A stretch of DNA of 64,000 nt from Xenophilus azovorans DSM 13620 (lineage in GTDB: Bacteria > Pseudomonadota > Gammaproteobacteria > Burkholderiales > Burkholderiaceae_C). Below, piece by piece: positions 17,602 through 26,675 of this stretch. A program made the position numbers and the translations under genes. Every line of letters begins with the position of its first letter. The stretch's first letter is position 1. The notes below the pieces were generated by a model. The model ran no database searches and was not told the origin of the DNA. It saw nothing but the letters and a program-made list of their open reading frames with translations. The stretch is taken from contig NZ_KN050766.1 of the NCBI RefSeq assembly GCF_000745855.1, positions 2,344 through 66,343 of the forward strand, written 5' to 3'.

Positions 17602-19341
17602 TCATGGCGCCTTCGCCACGTGCTCGAACAGCAGCAGGTCGTCGCTGGGGCTGGTGGGCCGGCGGAAGGTGCCGGCGAAGCGCCACTGCTCCAGGCTGAC
17701 GATGAGGTGCAGCGTGGGCAGGGCCTCGGGGCTGACCAGCAGCCAGCCGCAGGTCGAGTGGGAGTTGACCGGCTGCAGCGGGAAGCGGCCGTGGTGGCGC
17801 AGCGCCGCGATGTGCGCCCGGCTCAGGCCCAGCTCGGCGACGCAGGCCGGCTTGCCGATGCGCGCGGCGATGGCGCCGACCTGCGGCGCATAGCTGCGCG
17901 CGTAGTCCAGCAGCGGCAGCCACAGCGTCATCAGCAGCAGCCAGCACAGGGCGGCGCCGCCGGCGGGCATCACCAGCGTCTTCCACAGCGCGGCGCGGTG
18001 GCGGCCGGTGCGCCAGCGCACCAGGGCGATCCAGGCGACGGTGCCGGCCGCCGCGAAGAGGAAGGCCAGGCCGGAGAACTCCGGCGTGAAGCCCGGCGCC
18101 AGCTTCGCCACGTTGGCCGCCGGCTTGGCCGGCACGCCGGTGTGCAGCGAGATCCAGTAGACCCAGATGAACAGCGCGCAGCCCGAGAAGAAGAGCAGGG
18201 TGAACCAGTCGATCAGCGCCGACACGCTGCGCCGGAAGGTGGGCAGCGCGAAGGCCGCGAGCGTGGCCAGGGCCGGCAGGCCCAGCAGCAGCGAGCGGTC
18301 GGACGATCCGGTGAACAGGGTGCTGAACATCACCACCAGCACCAGCCACAGCGGCACCGCCACGTGGCGCGCCGTCAGCTGCAGCCGCCAGCGCCACAGC
18401 GTCCACAGCGCCAGCGGCCAGGCCGGCCAGGTGAACCACACCAGCAGTTTCAGCAGGCTGCGCCACTCCGCGGCAGCAGAGGCGCCCGGCTGCGCGCCGG
18501 GCCAGGCCAGGCGCCAGTGGAGCTGGTGCAGCGCCGCCGCCACCGCGAGGGCGGCCAGCAGCCAGGCGGCCATCGTGGCGATGGCCGGGATGGAATAGGT
18601 GGGGGCAGGGTGGTCGCCGCCGTCCGGCTCCTGCGGGCGCAGGCGCCTTTCGCGCAGGGCCAGCGCCAGCAGGCCGGCGCCCGACGCCAGGCCCAGCGCG
18701 GGCGCGCCGCTCAGCGCCAGGCCGAGGCTGCCGACGCCGAAGGCGATCATGGGCGCGGCCCGGCGATAGGGCAGCGCCGCCGCGCCGTAGAACAGGCAGC
18801 TGACGAAGAACAGCTGGGCCAGCGCCGGGGTCGTCTCGTGCCCCAGCTGGGCCAGGCCCAGGCAGGCGATCAGGGCCAGCAGGCCGCCGTCGGCGATGGC
18901 GCGCGCGTAGTCGGTCGGGCGCGCCTCGCCGCCGAAGGCGAAGGCCACCGGCTGCGCGCGCGGGGTGCGGGCGAGATAGTAGACGGCGTACCAGGTGGCC
19001 GAGAAGGTGCCCCACAGCATCAGGGCGAACACCACGCGCACCGCCAGGTCCGGCCGCAGCCAGGGCATCCACTGGATGGCCCAGGCGCCCAGCCAGTAGG
19101 GCAGCAGCGCGGGGATCTCGGGGCGCAGCCCGAGCAGGTGGGGGTCGAACCAGCGGGCCAGCCCGGCGCCGCCCTCGGCCAGCGCCGCCATGTAGCCGAA
19201 GGCGGCCACATCGGCGCTCTTCCAGGGCCCGCGCCCCACCAGGCCCGGCAGCAGGTAGGCCGCGCACAGCAGCAGCAGTGCCACGCGCGGCAGGCGGCGC
19301 GCGGCGCTCTGGGTGACGATGGCGGGCGTGGGCTGGTTCAA
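17602..19341 (-). CDS. GT39/ArnT-like membrane glycosyltransferase
   Basis: Protein of 579 residues with roughly a dozen membrane helices in its N-terminal two thirds and a soluble C-terminal part, the layout of GT39/PMT enzymes such as ArnT that move sugars from a polyprenyl phosphate to a periplasmic acceptor. The signature GRGPWKSADVAAFGYM (37-52) puts the expected acidic catalytic residue at D44. The acceptor, lipid A or protein, is unknown. It is upstream of the MATE gene, and no arn genes are nearby. Confidence 0.8.
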   Translation of the reverse strand: MNQPTPAIVTQSAARRLPRVALLLLCAAYLLPGLVGRGPWKSADVAAFGYMAALAEGGAGLARWFDPHLLGLRPEIPALLPYWLGAWAIQWMPWLRPDLAVRVVFALMLWGTFSATWYAVYYLARTPRAQPVAFAFGGEARPTDYARAIADGGLLALIACLGLAQLGHETTPALAQLFFVSCLFYGAAALPYRRAAPMIAFGVGSLGLALSGAPALGLASGAGLLALALRERRLRPQEPDGGDHPAPTYSIPAIATMAAWLLAALAVAAALHQLHWRLAWPGAQPGASAAAEWRSLLKLLVWFTWPAWPLALWTLWRWRLQLTARHVAVPLWLVLVVMFSTLFTGSSDRSLLLGLPALATLAAFALPTFRRSVSALIDWFTLLFFSGCALFIWVYWISLHTGVPAKPAANVAKLAPGFTPEFSGLAFLFAAAGTVAWIALVRWRTGRHRAALWKTLVMPAGGAALCWLLLMTLWLPLLDYARSYAPQVGAIAARIGKPACVAELGLSRAHIAALRHHGRFPLQPVNSHSTCGWLLVSPEALPTLHLIVSLEQWRFAGTFRRPTSPSDDLLLFEHVAKAP

Positions 19342-19371
19342 GGCGCGAAGGCGGTGGCGGCGCGGGCCGGA

Positions 19372-19405
19372 AATGAAAAGGGCAGCGCGGTCACCCGGGC
19401 TGCCC
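19372..19405 (-). terminator. intrinsic terminator of rpmE2
   Basis: On the minus strand a GGGCAGC/GCTGCCC stem (complement of 19405-19399 and 19386-19380) with a 12-nt loop is followed by TTTTCATTT. It lies between the rpmE2 stop and the GT39 start. Confidence 0.8.
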
Positions 19406-19438
19406 TGGCACCGACAGGCGGCGCGTCGTCAGTGGTTC

Positions 19439-19699
19439 TTACTTGGACAGCGCGGTCTTGCCGAAGCGGTTGCGGAAGCGCTCCACGCGGCCGCCCATGT
19501 TGTCCACCGACTTCTGCGTGCCGGTGTAGAAGGGGTGCGATTCGCTGGAGGTGTCCAGCTTGTACAGCGGGTATTCCTTGCCTTCGAAGGTGTCGGTTTC
19601 CTTCGTGTTCACGCACGAACGGGTGACGAACTTGAAGCCGTTGGACAGGTCCACGAAGAGGACTTCGCGGTAGTCGGGATGGATGCCTTCTTTGGCCAT
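19439..19699 (-). CDS. rpmE2: 50S ribosomal protein L31 type B
   Basis: Ribosomal protein of 86 residues ([20 protein letters not shown]). It lacks the zinc-binding CxxC pairs of type A L31 and has only Cys29, which marks the type B (zinc-independent) form. Type B L31 often replaces type A under zinc limitation, but it can be the only copy in some betaproteobacteria; no Zur site is evident. The start follows AAGGAAA. Confidence 0.95.
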   Translation of the reverse strand: MAKEGIHPDYREVLFVDLSNGFKFVTRSCVNTKETDTFEGKEYPLYKLDTSSESHPFYTGTQKSVDNMGGRVERFRNRFGKTALSK

Positions 19700-19809
19700 G
19701 ATGGTTTTCCTTGGAGGTCGATGCGAGAGCCACACAACGCAGGCATGCCGGGCATGAAAGCGGCGCACTTTTCGCGGGAAGCCTTCAATTATCGCATACT
19801 GGCGCGGCC

Positions 19810-20898
19810 ATGAGTCAAATCGAACCTGCAAGAGACGCCGGCACGAGCCCCATCGGGGTGGGATTGGTCGGCTACGGCTTCGCCGGCCAGACCTTCCATG
19901 CCCCGGTGCTGGCAGCCGTGCCGGGCCTGCGGCTGGCGGCGGTGGCCAGCTCGCAGCCCGACAAGGTGCGCCGCGACTGGCCGCAGGCCGCGGTGGTGCC
20001 CGACGTGCATGCGCTGGTGGCACGCCAGGACGTGGAACTGGTCGTCGTCGCCACGCCCAACGCCCAGCACCACCCGGTGGCCCGCGCGGCCCTGCTGGCC
20101 GGCCGGCACGTGGTGGTCGACAAGCCCTTCACCCTCGATGCCGCCGAGGCACGCGATCTGGCGGCGATGGCCACGCACCTGCGGCGCGTGCTCTCGGTCT
20201 ACCAGAACCGGCGCTTCGACGCCGATTTCCTGACGCTGCGGGAGGTGCTGGCGCGCGGCCGCGTGGGGCGCCCCGTGTACTTCGAGTCGCACTTCGACCG
20301 CTACCGTCCCGGAGTGCGCGAGCGCTGGCGCGAACAGGACGTGCCCGGCGCCGGCCTCTGGGTCGACCTCGGCGCGCACCTGCTGGACCAGGCGGTGCAG
20401 CTTTTCGGCCGCCCGGACACGCTGCAGCTCGACACCGCGAAGCTGCGCGATGGCGCCCGCGTCGAGGACCATTTCCATGCGCTGCTGCGTTACGAATCGG
20501 GCGCAGCGGCGCCGCTGCGGGTGGCGCTGCACGCGACCGCCCTGGCCGCCCACCCGGCGCCGCGTTACCTGCTGCACGGCACGCTGGGCAGCTACGTGAA
20601 GCACGGGGTGGACCTGCAGGAGGATGCGCTGCGCGCCGGCGGCCGGCCAGGCGGCGAGGACTGGGGCGTGGACGTCCGGGAAGGGGAACTGGCGTTGCCG
20701 CAGGACGACGGCAGCATGCGCGTCGAGGCCGTGCCGAATCTGCGCGGCGACTACACCCGCTTCTACGCCGCGGTGCGCGACGCGATCCTCGGGCGCGGCG
20801 CGGCGCCCGTCACCGCCGACGAGGCGGTGGACCTGATGGAACTGCTGGACCTGGGCCGGCGCAGCGCGCGCGAAGGCCGGGCGCTCGCCGTGCGCTGA
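19810..20898 (+). CDS. Gfo/Idh/MocA-family NAD(P)-dependent oxidoreductase
   Basis: Cytosolic oxidoreductase of 362 residues. The N-terminal Rossmann fold shows [11 protein letters not shown] (17-27), and the conserved D104-K105-P106 ([12 protein letters not shown]) holds the catalytic Lys. The C-terminal alpha/beta domain carries [17 protein letters not shown]. It resembles YdgJ/YvaA-type scyllo-inositol or sugar dehydrogenases, but the substrate is undetermined. A CATACT element 12 bp upstream of the ATG suggests a short leader. It is convergent with rho. Confidence 0.85.
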   Translation: MSQIEPARDAGTSPIGVGLVGYGFAGQTFHAPVLAAVPGLRLAAVASSQPDKVRRDWPQAAVVPDVHALVARQDVELVVVATPNAQHHPVARAALLAGRHVVVDKPFTLDAAEARDLAAMATHLRRVLSVYQNRRFDADFLTLREVLARGRVGRPVYFESHFDRYRPGVRERWREQDVPGAGLWVDLGAHLLDQAVQLFGRPDTLQLDTAKLRDGARVEDHFHALLRYESGAAAPLRVALHATALAAHPAPRYLLHGTLGSYVKHGVDLQEDALRAGGRPGGEDWGVDVREGELALPQDDGSMRVEAVPNLRGDYTRFYAAVRDAILGRGAAPVTADEAVDLMELLDLGRRSAREGRALAVR

Positions 20899-20912
20899 AG
20901 AAGGGCGGAGGC

Positions 20913-22178
20913 CTAGCCGCCGCGGCGCATCATGTCGAAGAATTCGACGTTGGTCTTGGTGGCCTTCATGCTCTTGAGCACCATCTCCATCGCCTCGATC
21001 TCGTCCATGTTGTACATGAACTGGCGCAGGATGCGGGTCTTCTGCAGCACCTCGGGCGCCAGCAGCAGTTCCTCGCGGCGGGTGCCGCTGCGGTTGAGCT
21101 GGATGGAGGGGAAGACGCGCTTCTCGTACAGGCGCCGGTCGAGGTGGATTTCGCTGTTGCCGGTGCCCTTGAACTCCTCGAAGATCACCTCGTCCATGCG
21201 GCTGCCGGTGTCGATCAGCGCGGTGCCGATGATGGTCAGCGAGCCGCCTTCCTCCACGTTGCGGGCGGCGCCCAGGAAGCGCTTGGGCCGGTGCAGGGCG
21301 TTGGCGTCCACGCCGCCGGTGAGCACCTTGCCGGAGGACGGCACCACGTTGTTGTAGGCGCGGGCCAGGCGGGTGATCGAGTCGAGCATGATCACCACGT
21401 CCTTCTTCAGCTCGACCAGGCGCTTGGCGCGCTCGATCACCATCTCGGCCACGTGCACGTGGCGCGCGGCGGGCTCGTCGAAGGTGGAGGCGATCACCTC
21501 GCCCTTGATCGAGCGCTGCATCTCCGTCACTTCTTCCGGCCGCTCGTCCACCAGCAGCACCATCAGGTGCGTCTCGGGGTAGTTGGTGCTGATGGCGTGG
21601 GCGATGTGCTGCATCATCACCGTCTTGCCGCTCTTGGGCGGCGCCACCAGCAGCGCGCGCTGGCCTTTGCCGATGGGCGCGATGATGTCGATGATGCGCC
21701 CGGTGATGTTCTCGTCGCCTTTGAAGTTCTCGCGCTCGAGCTTCATCTGCTCCTTGGGGAACAGCGGCGTGAGGTTCTCGAACATCACCTTGTGCTTGTT
21801 CGCCTCGGGCGCGCCGTCGTTCACCTTGTCGAGCTTGGTCAGCGCGAAGTAGCGCTCGCCGTCCTTGGGGATGCGCACCTCGCCCTCGATCATGTCGCCG
21901 GTGTGCAGGTTGAAGCGGCGCACCTGGCTGGGGCTGATGTAGATGTCGTCGGTGCTGGCGGTGAAGCTGGTGTCGGGGCTGCGCAGGAAGCCGAAGCCGT
22001 CGGGCAGGATCTCCAGCACGCCGTCGGCAAACACCTGCTCGCCGGCCTTCGCGCGCTTCTTGATGAGGGCGAACATCAGCTCCTGCTTGCGCATGCGGCT
22101 GGCGTTGTCGATTTCGAGCGCTTCGGCCTGCTTCAGGAGTTCGGAGACGTGCAGTGCCTTGAGTTCGTTCAGGTGCAT
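20913..22178 (-). CDS. rho: transcription termination factor Rho
   Basis: Hexameric RNA-dependent ATPase that terminates transcription, 421 residues. Its parts are the helical N domain ([20 protein letters not shown]), the primary RNA-binding cold-shock fold with [10 protein letters not shown] (60-69), Walker A APPKSGKT (179-186), and Walker B with the Q-loop region [16 protein letters not shown] (about 262-277). The start at 22178 gives the family's standard length. It lies downstream of trxA, the common order in proteobacteria, behind a terminator and a C-rich leader. Confidence 0.98.
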   Translation of the reverse strand: MHLNELKALHVSELLKQAEALEIDNASRMRKQELMFALIKKRAKAGEQVFADGVLEILPDGFGFLRSPDTSFTASTDDIYISPSQVRRFNLHTGDMIEGEVRIPKDGERYFALTKLDKVNDGAPEANKHKVMFENLTPLFPKEQMKLERENFKGDENITGRIIDIIAPIGKGQRALLVAPPKSGKTVMMQHIAHAISTNYPETHLMVLLVDERPEEVTEMQRSIKGEVIASTFDEPAARHVHVAEMVIERAKRLVELKKDVVIMLDSITRLARAYNNVVPSSGKVLTGGVDANALHRPKRFLGAARNVEEGGSLTIIGTALIDTGSRMDEVIFEEFKGTGNSEIHLDRRLYEKRVFPSIQLNRSGTRREELLLAPEVLQKTRILRQFMYNMDEIEAMEMVLKSMKATKTNVEFFDMMRRGG

Positions 22179-22204
22179 GGAATGGCCCCGCGTGGGGAAT
22201 TCGT

Positions 22205-22250
22205 GGAAGGAGGACGGCGGGAGAGGGGGAGGGGGCTTGCAGCGGGGCGA
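22205..22250 (-). promoter_or_regulatory. C-rich, G-poor leader of rho (possible rut site)
   Basis: The minus strand 27-72 nt before the rho start reads mostly C and T (for example CCCCCTCCCCCTCTCCCGCC). Rho binds unstructured C-rich RNA, and rho is autoregulated in E. coli, so this segment is a candidate for self-control. The assignment rests on base composition only. Confidence 0.35.
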
Positions 22251-22328
22251 GATGTGTGCCCCGGAAACCCTGGAACTCGAACCGTGCCCTTGGGTCGGGG
22301 CCGGCGATTGGTGAGTGATTATGACAGG

Positions 22329-22368
22329 AAAAAAGACAGGCGGCCGAGGCATTGCGCGCCCGGCCGCC
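22329..22368 (-). terminator. intrinsic terminator of trxA
   Basis: Minus-strand stem GGCGGCCG/CGGCCGCC (22368-22361 and 22346-22339) with a 14-nt loop is followed by TGTC and a six-T run (22334-22329). It separates trxA from rho. Confidence 0.8.
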
Positions 22369-22406
22369 CGTGGGTTCGCGGCGCGCCCGTGCGGCGCGCC
22401 GTCGCG

Positions 22407-22739
22407 TCAGGCGAGCTGCTGTTCGAGGAAGGCCGTCAGTTGCGCCTTGCTCATCGCGCCGACCTTGGTGGCGGCGAGCTGGCCGTTCTTGAACAGCATC
22501 AGCGTCGGGATGCCGCGGATGCCGAACTTGGCCGGGATGTCGCGGTTCTCGTCCACGTTCATCTTGGCGATCTGCAGCTTGCCTTCGTAGGCGGTGGACA
22601 CGTCGTCCAGGATGGGCGCGATCATCTTGCACGGGCCGCACCACTCGGCCCAGTAGTCCACCAGCACCGGCTTGTCGGACTGCAGGACGTCGGCTTCGAA
22701 GGAGGCGTCGGAGATGTGCTTGATCAGTTCGCTGGCCAT
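22407..22739 (-). CDS. trxA: thioredoxin 1
   Basis: Cytosolic disulfide reductase of 110 residues with active site W33-CGPC (C34, C37), cis-Pro in GIRGIPTL and the buried Asp in [10 protein letters not shown]. It is kept reduced by thioredoxin reductase. The start [10 protein letters not shown] was chosen; longer in-frame starts lack support. It is transcribed towards rho and ends at an intrinsic terminator. Confidence 0.97.
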   Translation of the reverse strand: MASELIKHISDASFEADVLQSDKPVLVDYWAEWCGPCKMIAPILDDVSTAYEGKLQIAKMNVDENRDIPAKFGIRGIPTLMLFKNGQLAATKVGAMSKAQLTAFLEQQLA

Positions 22740-22911
22740 GTCGGGATTCCTTGGGGTTGGGCACGACCGCAGGCGCGGTCGCGGTGTCCTGAAGATTGTG
22801 GCAGATGCGTTGCGGCCCTGCTTCGCGTCGTGGCTATGGCAGCGATAGCCCGGTCCTTGTCCGCGCGGCCCGTCGGGCGGCGGAAAGGTGTCTGAAGGAA
22901 GATGAAAGGTG

Positions 22912-23003
22912 ACGAGCCTTACCCCCGGCACTGGCTACACAGTTAGGGCTGCTTGGTTCCCCACCTGACCCGGTTGGCCGCTTCACCATGCGGGGAGGCC
23001 CGT
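22912..23003 (-). ncRNA. ffs: signal recognition particle RNA (4.5S, small type)
   Basis: The minus strand carries the small bacterial SRP RNA hairpin: the 5' arm GGGCCTCCCC pairs with the 3' arm GGGG..AGGCTC, and the Ffh-binding region has GGTCAGG, a GGAA tetraloop within GGGGAACC, and the opposing AAGCAGCC. A TAGAAT -10 hexamer lies 8 bp upstream (complement of 23012-23017). Position between trxA and dnaX, divergent from dnaX, agrees with many betaproteobacteria. End points are accurate to a few bases. Confidence 0.85.
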
Positions 23004-23090
23004 CGAGGTGCATTCTAGCCGGCGTGCATCGCCGCTTCGCCGCGGGGGCGGGCAAGTCCGGCGCGCGGGCCGGCTTTTAGAATCGCCGCA

Positions 23091-24947
23091 ATGTCCTACC
23101 TCGTGCTCGCCCGCAAGTACCGCCCACGCAACTTCGGCGAGATGGTGGGCCAGGAACATGTGGTCCAGGCCCTGACCAATGCATTGACGCAGCAGCGCCT
23201 GCACCACGCCTACCTGTTCACCGGCACGCGCGGCGTGGGCAAGACGACGGTGTCGCGCATCCTGGCCAAGTCGCTCAATTGCCAGGGCGCCGACGGCAGC
23301 GGCGGCATCACCGCCACACCCTGCGGCGTGTGCCAGGCCTGCACCGAGATCGACGCCGGCCGCTTCGTCGACTACACCGAACTGGACGCCGCCTCCAACC
23401 GCGGCGTGGACGAGGTGCAGGGCCTGCTGGAGCAGGCGGTCTACAAGCCGGTGCAGGGGCGCTTCAAGGTCTTCATGATCGACGAGGTGCACATGCTCAC
23501 GAACACCGCGTTCAACGCGATGCTCAAGACGCTGGAGGAGCCGCCGGAGTACCTCAAGTTCGTGCTCGCCACGACCGATCCGCAGAAGGTGCCGGTCACG
23601 GTGCTGTCGCGCTGCCTGCAGTTCAACCTGCGTCCGATGGCGCCGGAGACGGTGAACGAGCACCTGGTGCGCGTGCTGGGCACCGAGCAGGTGCCGGCCG
23701 AGCCCGGCGCGCTGCGCCTGCTGGCGCGGGCTGCGCGCGGCTCGATGCGCGACGCGCTCTCGCTCACCGACCAGGCCATCGCCTACGGCAACGGTACGCT
23801 GGCCGAGGCCGGCGTGCGCCAGATGCTGGGCAGCGCCGACCGCGGCCACGTGCACCGGCTGGTCGAGGCGCTGGCGCAGGGCGACGGGCGCACGGTGGTC
23901 GAGACGGTCGAGGCCATGCGCGACGCCGGCCTGTCGGCCGCCTCCACGCTGGAGGAGATGACGGCCGTGCTGCAGGCCATGGCGGTACTGCAGGCCGTGC
24001 CCTCGCGCGCGGCGCAGCAGGACGCGGGCGATCCCGACGCGCAGGAGGCCGCGCGGCTGGCGGCGCTGATGCCGGCCGACGAGACGCAACTGCTCTACAG
24101 CATGTGCCTGCACGGCCGCGCCGAGCTCGGCCTGGCCCCCGACGAGTACGCCGCGCTGACCATGGTGCTGCTGCGCCTGCTGGCCTTCAAGCCGGCGGTC
24201 GAGGACGGCGCAGCGGAAAAAAAAACTCTGCTGAATCCAGCGCCGCCGGCTGAAGTCCGGCCGCCGGCACCCGCCCCCGCGACGCATCCCGAACCGCTTG
24301 CGGCCGTTGTTGCGCCGCAGGTGCCGGAACCGCCCGCCCCGGCGCCCATGCCGGCACCGCCTGCCGTGGAGCTGCCGCCGCCGACACCCGCCGCGCAGGC
24401 CGCGGGCCAACGGCTGCCGGTCGTCGATGCGCCGCGCCGTCCGGCTGCGCCGACCGCTCCCGCCGCGCAGCCGCCTTCCGACGTCATGCCCGTGCCGGTA
24501 CGCGTGCAGCCGCCGCCCGGCCAGCGCGAGATGCCGCGCGAAGCGGCATCACCGATCGCCCCGAGCGAGGAGGGCGATTTCTGGCACGCCACCGTGATGC
24601 AGCTCGTCGCTGCCGAGGCCATCACTGCGCTGGCGCGCGAACTGGCGCTGCAGTCGCAACTGGTCGCGCGCGACGTCGACCAGTGGCTGCTGCGCGTCGA
24701 GCGCGAATCGCTGAACCAGGGCGCCAGCCGCGAGAAGCTGCAAAATGCGCTGGCCGCCGCCGGCCACCCCGTGCGCCTGGCCATCGAGATCGGCAGCGTC
24801 GCCGACAGCCCGGCCCGGCGCAACCGCGCCGCATCCGAGCAGCGCCAGCGCGCGGCCGAGGAGGCGATCCAGGCGGATCCCGACGTGCAGTACCTGATGC
24901 AGAAGTGGGGCGCGCGCATCGTGCCCGGCTCCCTCCGCCCGGCTTGA
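23091..24947 (+). CDS. dnaX: DNA polymerase III subunit tau/gamma
   Basis: Clamp-loader ATPase of 618 residues as the full-length tau form. It has Walker A GTRGVGKTT (45-53), zinc cysteines C64, C78, C81 and C84, Walker B region MIDEVHML and sensor 1 ATTDPQKVP. Domain III ends near residue 365, followed by a Pro/Ala-rich linker and the polymerase-binding C terminus. Nine A's at codons 376-379 allow slippage to a gamma form (see the separate entry). TAGAAT at 23078-23083 is only 7 bp from the ATG, suggesting a short leader. ybaB and recR follow. Confidence 0.97.
   Translation: MSYLVLARKYRPRNFGEMVGQEHVVQALTNALTQQRLHHAYLFTGTRGVGKTTVSRILAKSLNCQGADGSGGITATPCGVCQACTEIDAGRFVDYTELDAASNRGVDEVQGLLEQAVYKPVQGRFKVFMIDEVHMLTNTAFNAMLKTLEEPPEYLKFVLATTDPQKVPVTVLSRCLQFNLRPMAPETVNEHLVRVLGTEQVPAEPGALRLLARAARGSMRDALSLTDQAIAYGNGTLAEAGVRQMLGSADRGHVHRLVEALAQGDGRTVVETVEAMRDAGLSAASTLEEMTAVLQAMAVLQAVPSRAAQQDAGDPDAQEAARLAALMPADETQLLYSMCLHGRAELGLAPDEYAALTMVLLRLLAFKPAVEDGAAEKKTLLNPAPPAEVRPPAPAPATHPEPLAAVVAPQVPEPPAPAPMPAPPAVELPPPTPAAQAAGQRLPVVDAPRRPAAPTAPAAQPPSDVMPVPVRVQPPPGQREMPREAASPIAPSEEGDFWHATVMQLVAAEAITALARELALQSQLVARDVDQWLLRVERESLNQGASREKLQNALAAAGHPVRLAIEIGSVADSPARRNRAASEQRQRAAEEAIQADPDVQYLMQKWGARIVPGSLRPA
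24217..24225 (+). other. A9 slippage site in dnaX (gamma-form generator)
   Basis: Reading GAA AAA AAA ACT in frame, this run of nine A's lies just after domain III. A -1 shift continues as KKNSAESSAAG and stops at 24251-24253, giving about 387 residues; a +1 shift stops after KKLC. E. coli makes gamma by -1 frameshifting at A6G, and Thermus by transcript slippage at nine A's. An SD-like GAGGA lies upstream at about 24200 and a GC-rich hairpin downstream. Confidence 0.75.
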
Positions 24948-25107
24948 GAAGATGTGAACGAACCCAACATGCCCGCTCATCCCGCCAAAACGCGCCCGCT
25001 CGGCGTTGCAAATGCTCGCCATAGCGGGGGCTATGGCTGCGCTTTGCGCCTTGATCGGGCACGTTTTGGCGGCCTGCTCGGGCACGCCGGATTCATCCAC
25101 ATCTTCT
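24947..25107. repeat. 161-bp long inverted repeat between dnaX and ybaB
   Basis: The whole stretch folds on itself: AGAAGATGTG (24947-24956) pairs with CACATCTTCT (25098-25107), CCGCCAAAACG with CGTTTTGGCGG, and the tip GCCATAGC with GCTATGGC around a G-rich loop. Arms of about 78 nt match almost end to end with small mismatches. There is no T-run, so it is not an ordinary terminator. It could be a MITE-like dispersed element or a structured RNA. No ORF of note lies in it. Confidence 0.85.
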
Positions 25108-25151
25108 GAGGCCGGCGGCTCCCCTTTCCCACCGAACCCAAGGAACCCACC

Positions 25152-25484
25152 ATGTTCAACAAAGGACAACTGGCCGGCCTGATGAAGCAGGCGCAGGCGA
25201 TGCAGGACAACCTCAAGAAGGCCCAGGAGGAACTGGCCACCATCGAGGTCGAGGGCGAATCCGGCGCCGGCCTCGTCAAGGTGGTGATGACCTGCAAGCA
25301 CGACGTCAAGCGCGTCACCATCGACCCGAGCCTGCTGGCCGACGACAAGGACATGCTGGAGGACCTGGTGGCCGCGGCCTTCAACGCCGCCGTGCGCAAG
25401 GCCGAGGAGACCAGCGAGCAGAAGATGGGCAAGATCGCCGCCGGTATGCCCGGTCTGCCGGCCGGGATGAAGTTTCCCTTCTGA
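25152..25484 (+). CDS. ybaB: YbaB/EbfC family nucleoid-associated protein
   Basis: Small dimeric DNA-binding protein of 110 residues that begins [20 protein letters not shown] and has the family segment [20 protein letters not shown]. Members bind DNA in a tweezer-like dimer and are nearly always encoded between dnaX and recR, as here. Its exact function is not established. The start follows AAGGAACCC. Confidence 0.95.
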   Translation: MFNKGQLAGLMKQAQAMQDNLKKAQEELATIEVEGESGAGLVKVVMTCKHDVKRVTIDPSLLADDKDMLEDLVAAAFNAAVRKAEETSEQKMGKIAAGMPGLPAGMKFPF

Positions 25485-25527
25485 TGCCCGCGGTGCCCCA
25501 CCGGGCCGGCGGACGATGAGCTGACCC

Positions 25528-26118
25528 ATGTCCGACGCCCATTCGCTCGACGCTCTGGTCGAGGCCCTGCGCCGCCTGCCCGGGGTGGGCGTGCGCTCGG
25601 CCTCGCGCATGGCCTTCCACCTGCTGCAGCACGACCGCGAGGGCGCGCAACTGCTGGCGCGCACGCTGGGTCAGGCGGTGGCGAGCGTGCGCCACTGCGA
25701 CCGCTGCAACACCTTCACCGAGGCCGAGATCTGCAGCGTGTGCCGCGACCCGCGGCGCGACGCGACGCAACTGGCCGTGGTCGAGACGCCGGCGGACCAG
25801 GCCGCGCTGGAGCGCACCGGCGCCTTCCGCGGCCACTATTTCGTGCTGATGGGCCGCCTGAGCCCGCTGGACGGCATCGGCCCGCGCGACATCGGCCTGG
25901 CGCGCCTGATGGAGCGCGCCACCGACGGCGTGGTGCGCGAGGTGATCCTGGCGACCAACTTCACCGCCGAGGGCGAGGCGACGGCGCACGTCGTTGGCGA
26001 GGCGTTGCGCGCGCGCGGGCTCACCGTGACGCGGCTGGCGCGCGGCGTGCCGGCCGGCAGCGAGCTGGAGTACGTCGATCTCGGCACCATCGCGCACGCG
26101 CTGGTGGACCGCCGCTGA
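25528..26118 (+). CDS. recR: recombination mediator RecR
   Basis: Protein of 196 residues in the RecFOR gap-repair pathway that loads RecA. It has a helix-hairpin-helix near [17 protein letters not shown] (14-30), a zinc finger with C57, C60, C69 and C72, a Toprim domain (about 80-175) with [12 protein letters not shown] and LSPLDGIGP, and a C-terminal Walker-B-like part. It is downstream of ybaB and probably in one operon with it. Confidence 0.97.
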   Translation: MSDAHSLDALVEALRRLPGVGVRSASRMAFHLLQHDREGAQLLARTLGQAVASVRHCDRCNTFTEAEICSVCRDPRRDATQLAVVETPADQAALERTGAFRGHYFVLMGRLSPLDGIGPRDIGLARLMERATDGVVREVILATNFTAEGEATAHVVGEALRARGLTVTRLARGVPAGSELEYVDLGTIAHALVDRR

Positions 26119-26142
26119 CGGCCTGCGAATGGGAGACGGAGC

Positions 26143-26535
26143 ATGGGCTTGCATCACCTCACCCTGGCCTACTGGTGCGTGCTGATCGCCGCCGCGCTGC
26201 CCTACGTGTGCGCCTGGGTTGCCAAGGCCGGCGCCTTCGGCCCCCGGGACAACGCGGCGCCGCGCGAGTGGGCCGCCCGCCAGAGCGGCTGGCGCGCCCG
26301 CGCCATGGCGGCGCAGGCCAACAGCTTCGAGGGCCTGCCGCTGTTCATCGGCGCGGTCGTCATCGCCCATCAGTTCGGCGCGGCGCAGGGCCGGCTCGAC
26401 GCGCTGGCGCTTTCCTATGTGCTGCTGCGGGTGGTCTACATCTCGCTGTACCTGCGCGGCCGCAGCATGCTGCGCAGCCTGGTGTGGGCGCTGGGCCTGC
26501 TGGCGTGCATCGCCATCTTCTTCGTCTCGCCCTGA
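26143..26535 (+). CDS. MAPEG-family membrane protein
   Basis: Inner-membrane protein of 130 residues with four predicted helices, starting LTLAYWCVLIAAALPYVCAW. The family motif region ANSFEGLPLFIGAVVIAH and RVVYISLYLRG agree with MAPEG (PF01124), a group with eukaryotic glutathione-dependent members; the bacterial role is unknown. It starts 24 bp after recR and could be co-transcribed. Confidence 0.8.
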   Translation: MGLHHLTLAYWCVLIAAALPYVCAWVAKAGAFGPRDNAAPREWAARQSGWRARAMAAQANSFEGLPLFIGAVVIAHQFGAAQGRLDALALSYVLLRVVYISLYLRGRSMLRSLVWALGLLACIAIFFVSP

Positions 26536-26675
26536 GTGCGGCGGCAGCGCCGCGGAGCGCTGAACGCTTTGGCTTACCGTGAAAACCCGGTGTGGGGATG
26601 GTCCCGATGCTCCACGATGGGGCGCCGCCTAAGCTGCCGAGAGACCAACGACTCCCTTACTACTTCCTCGCCGCC

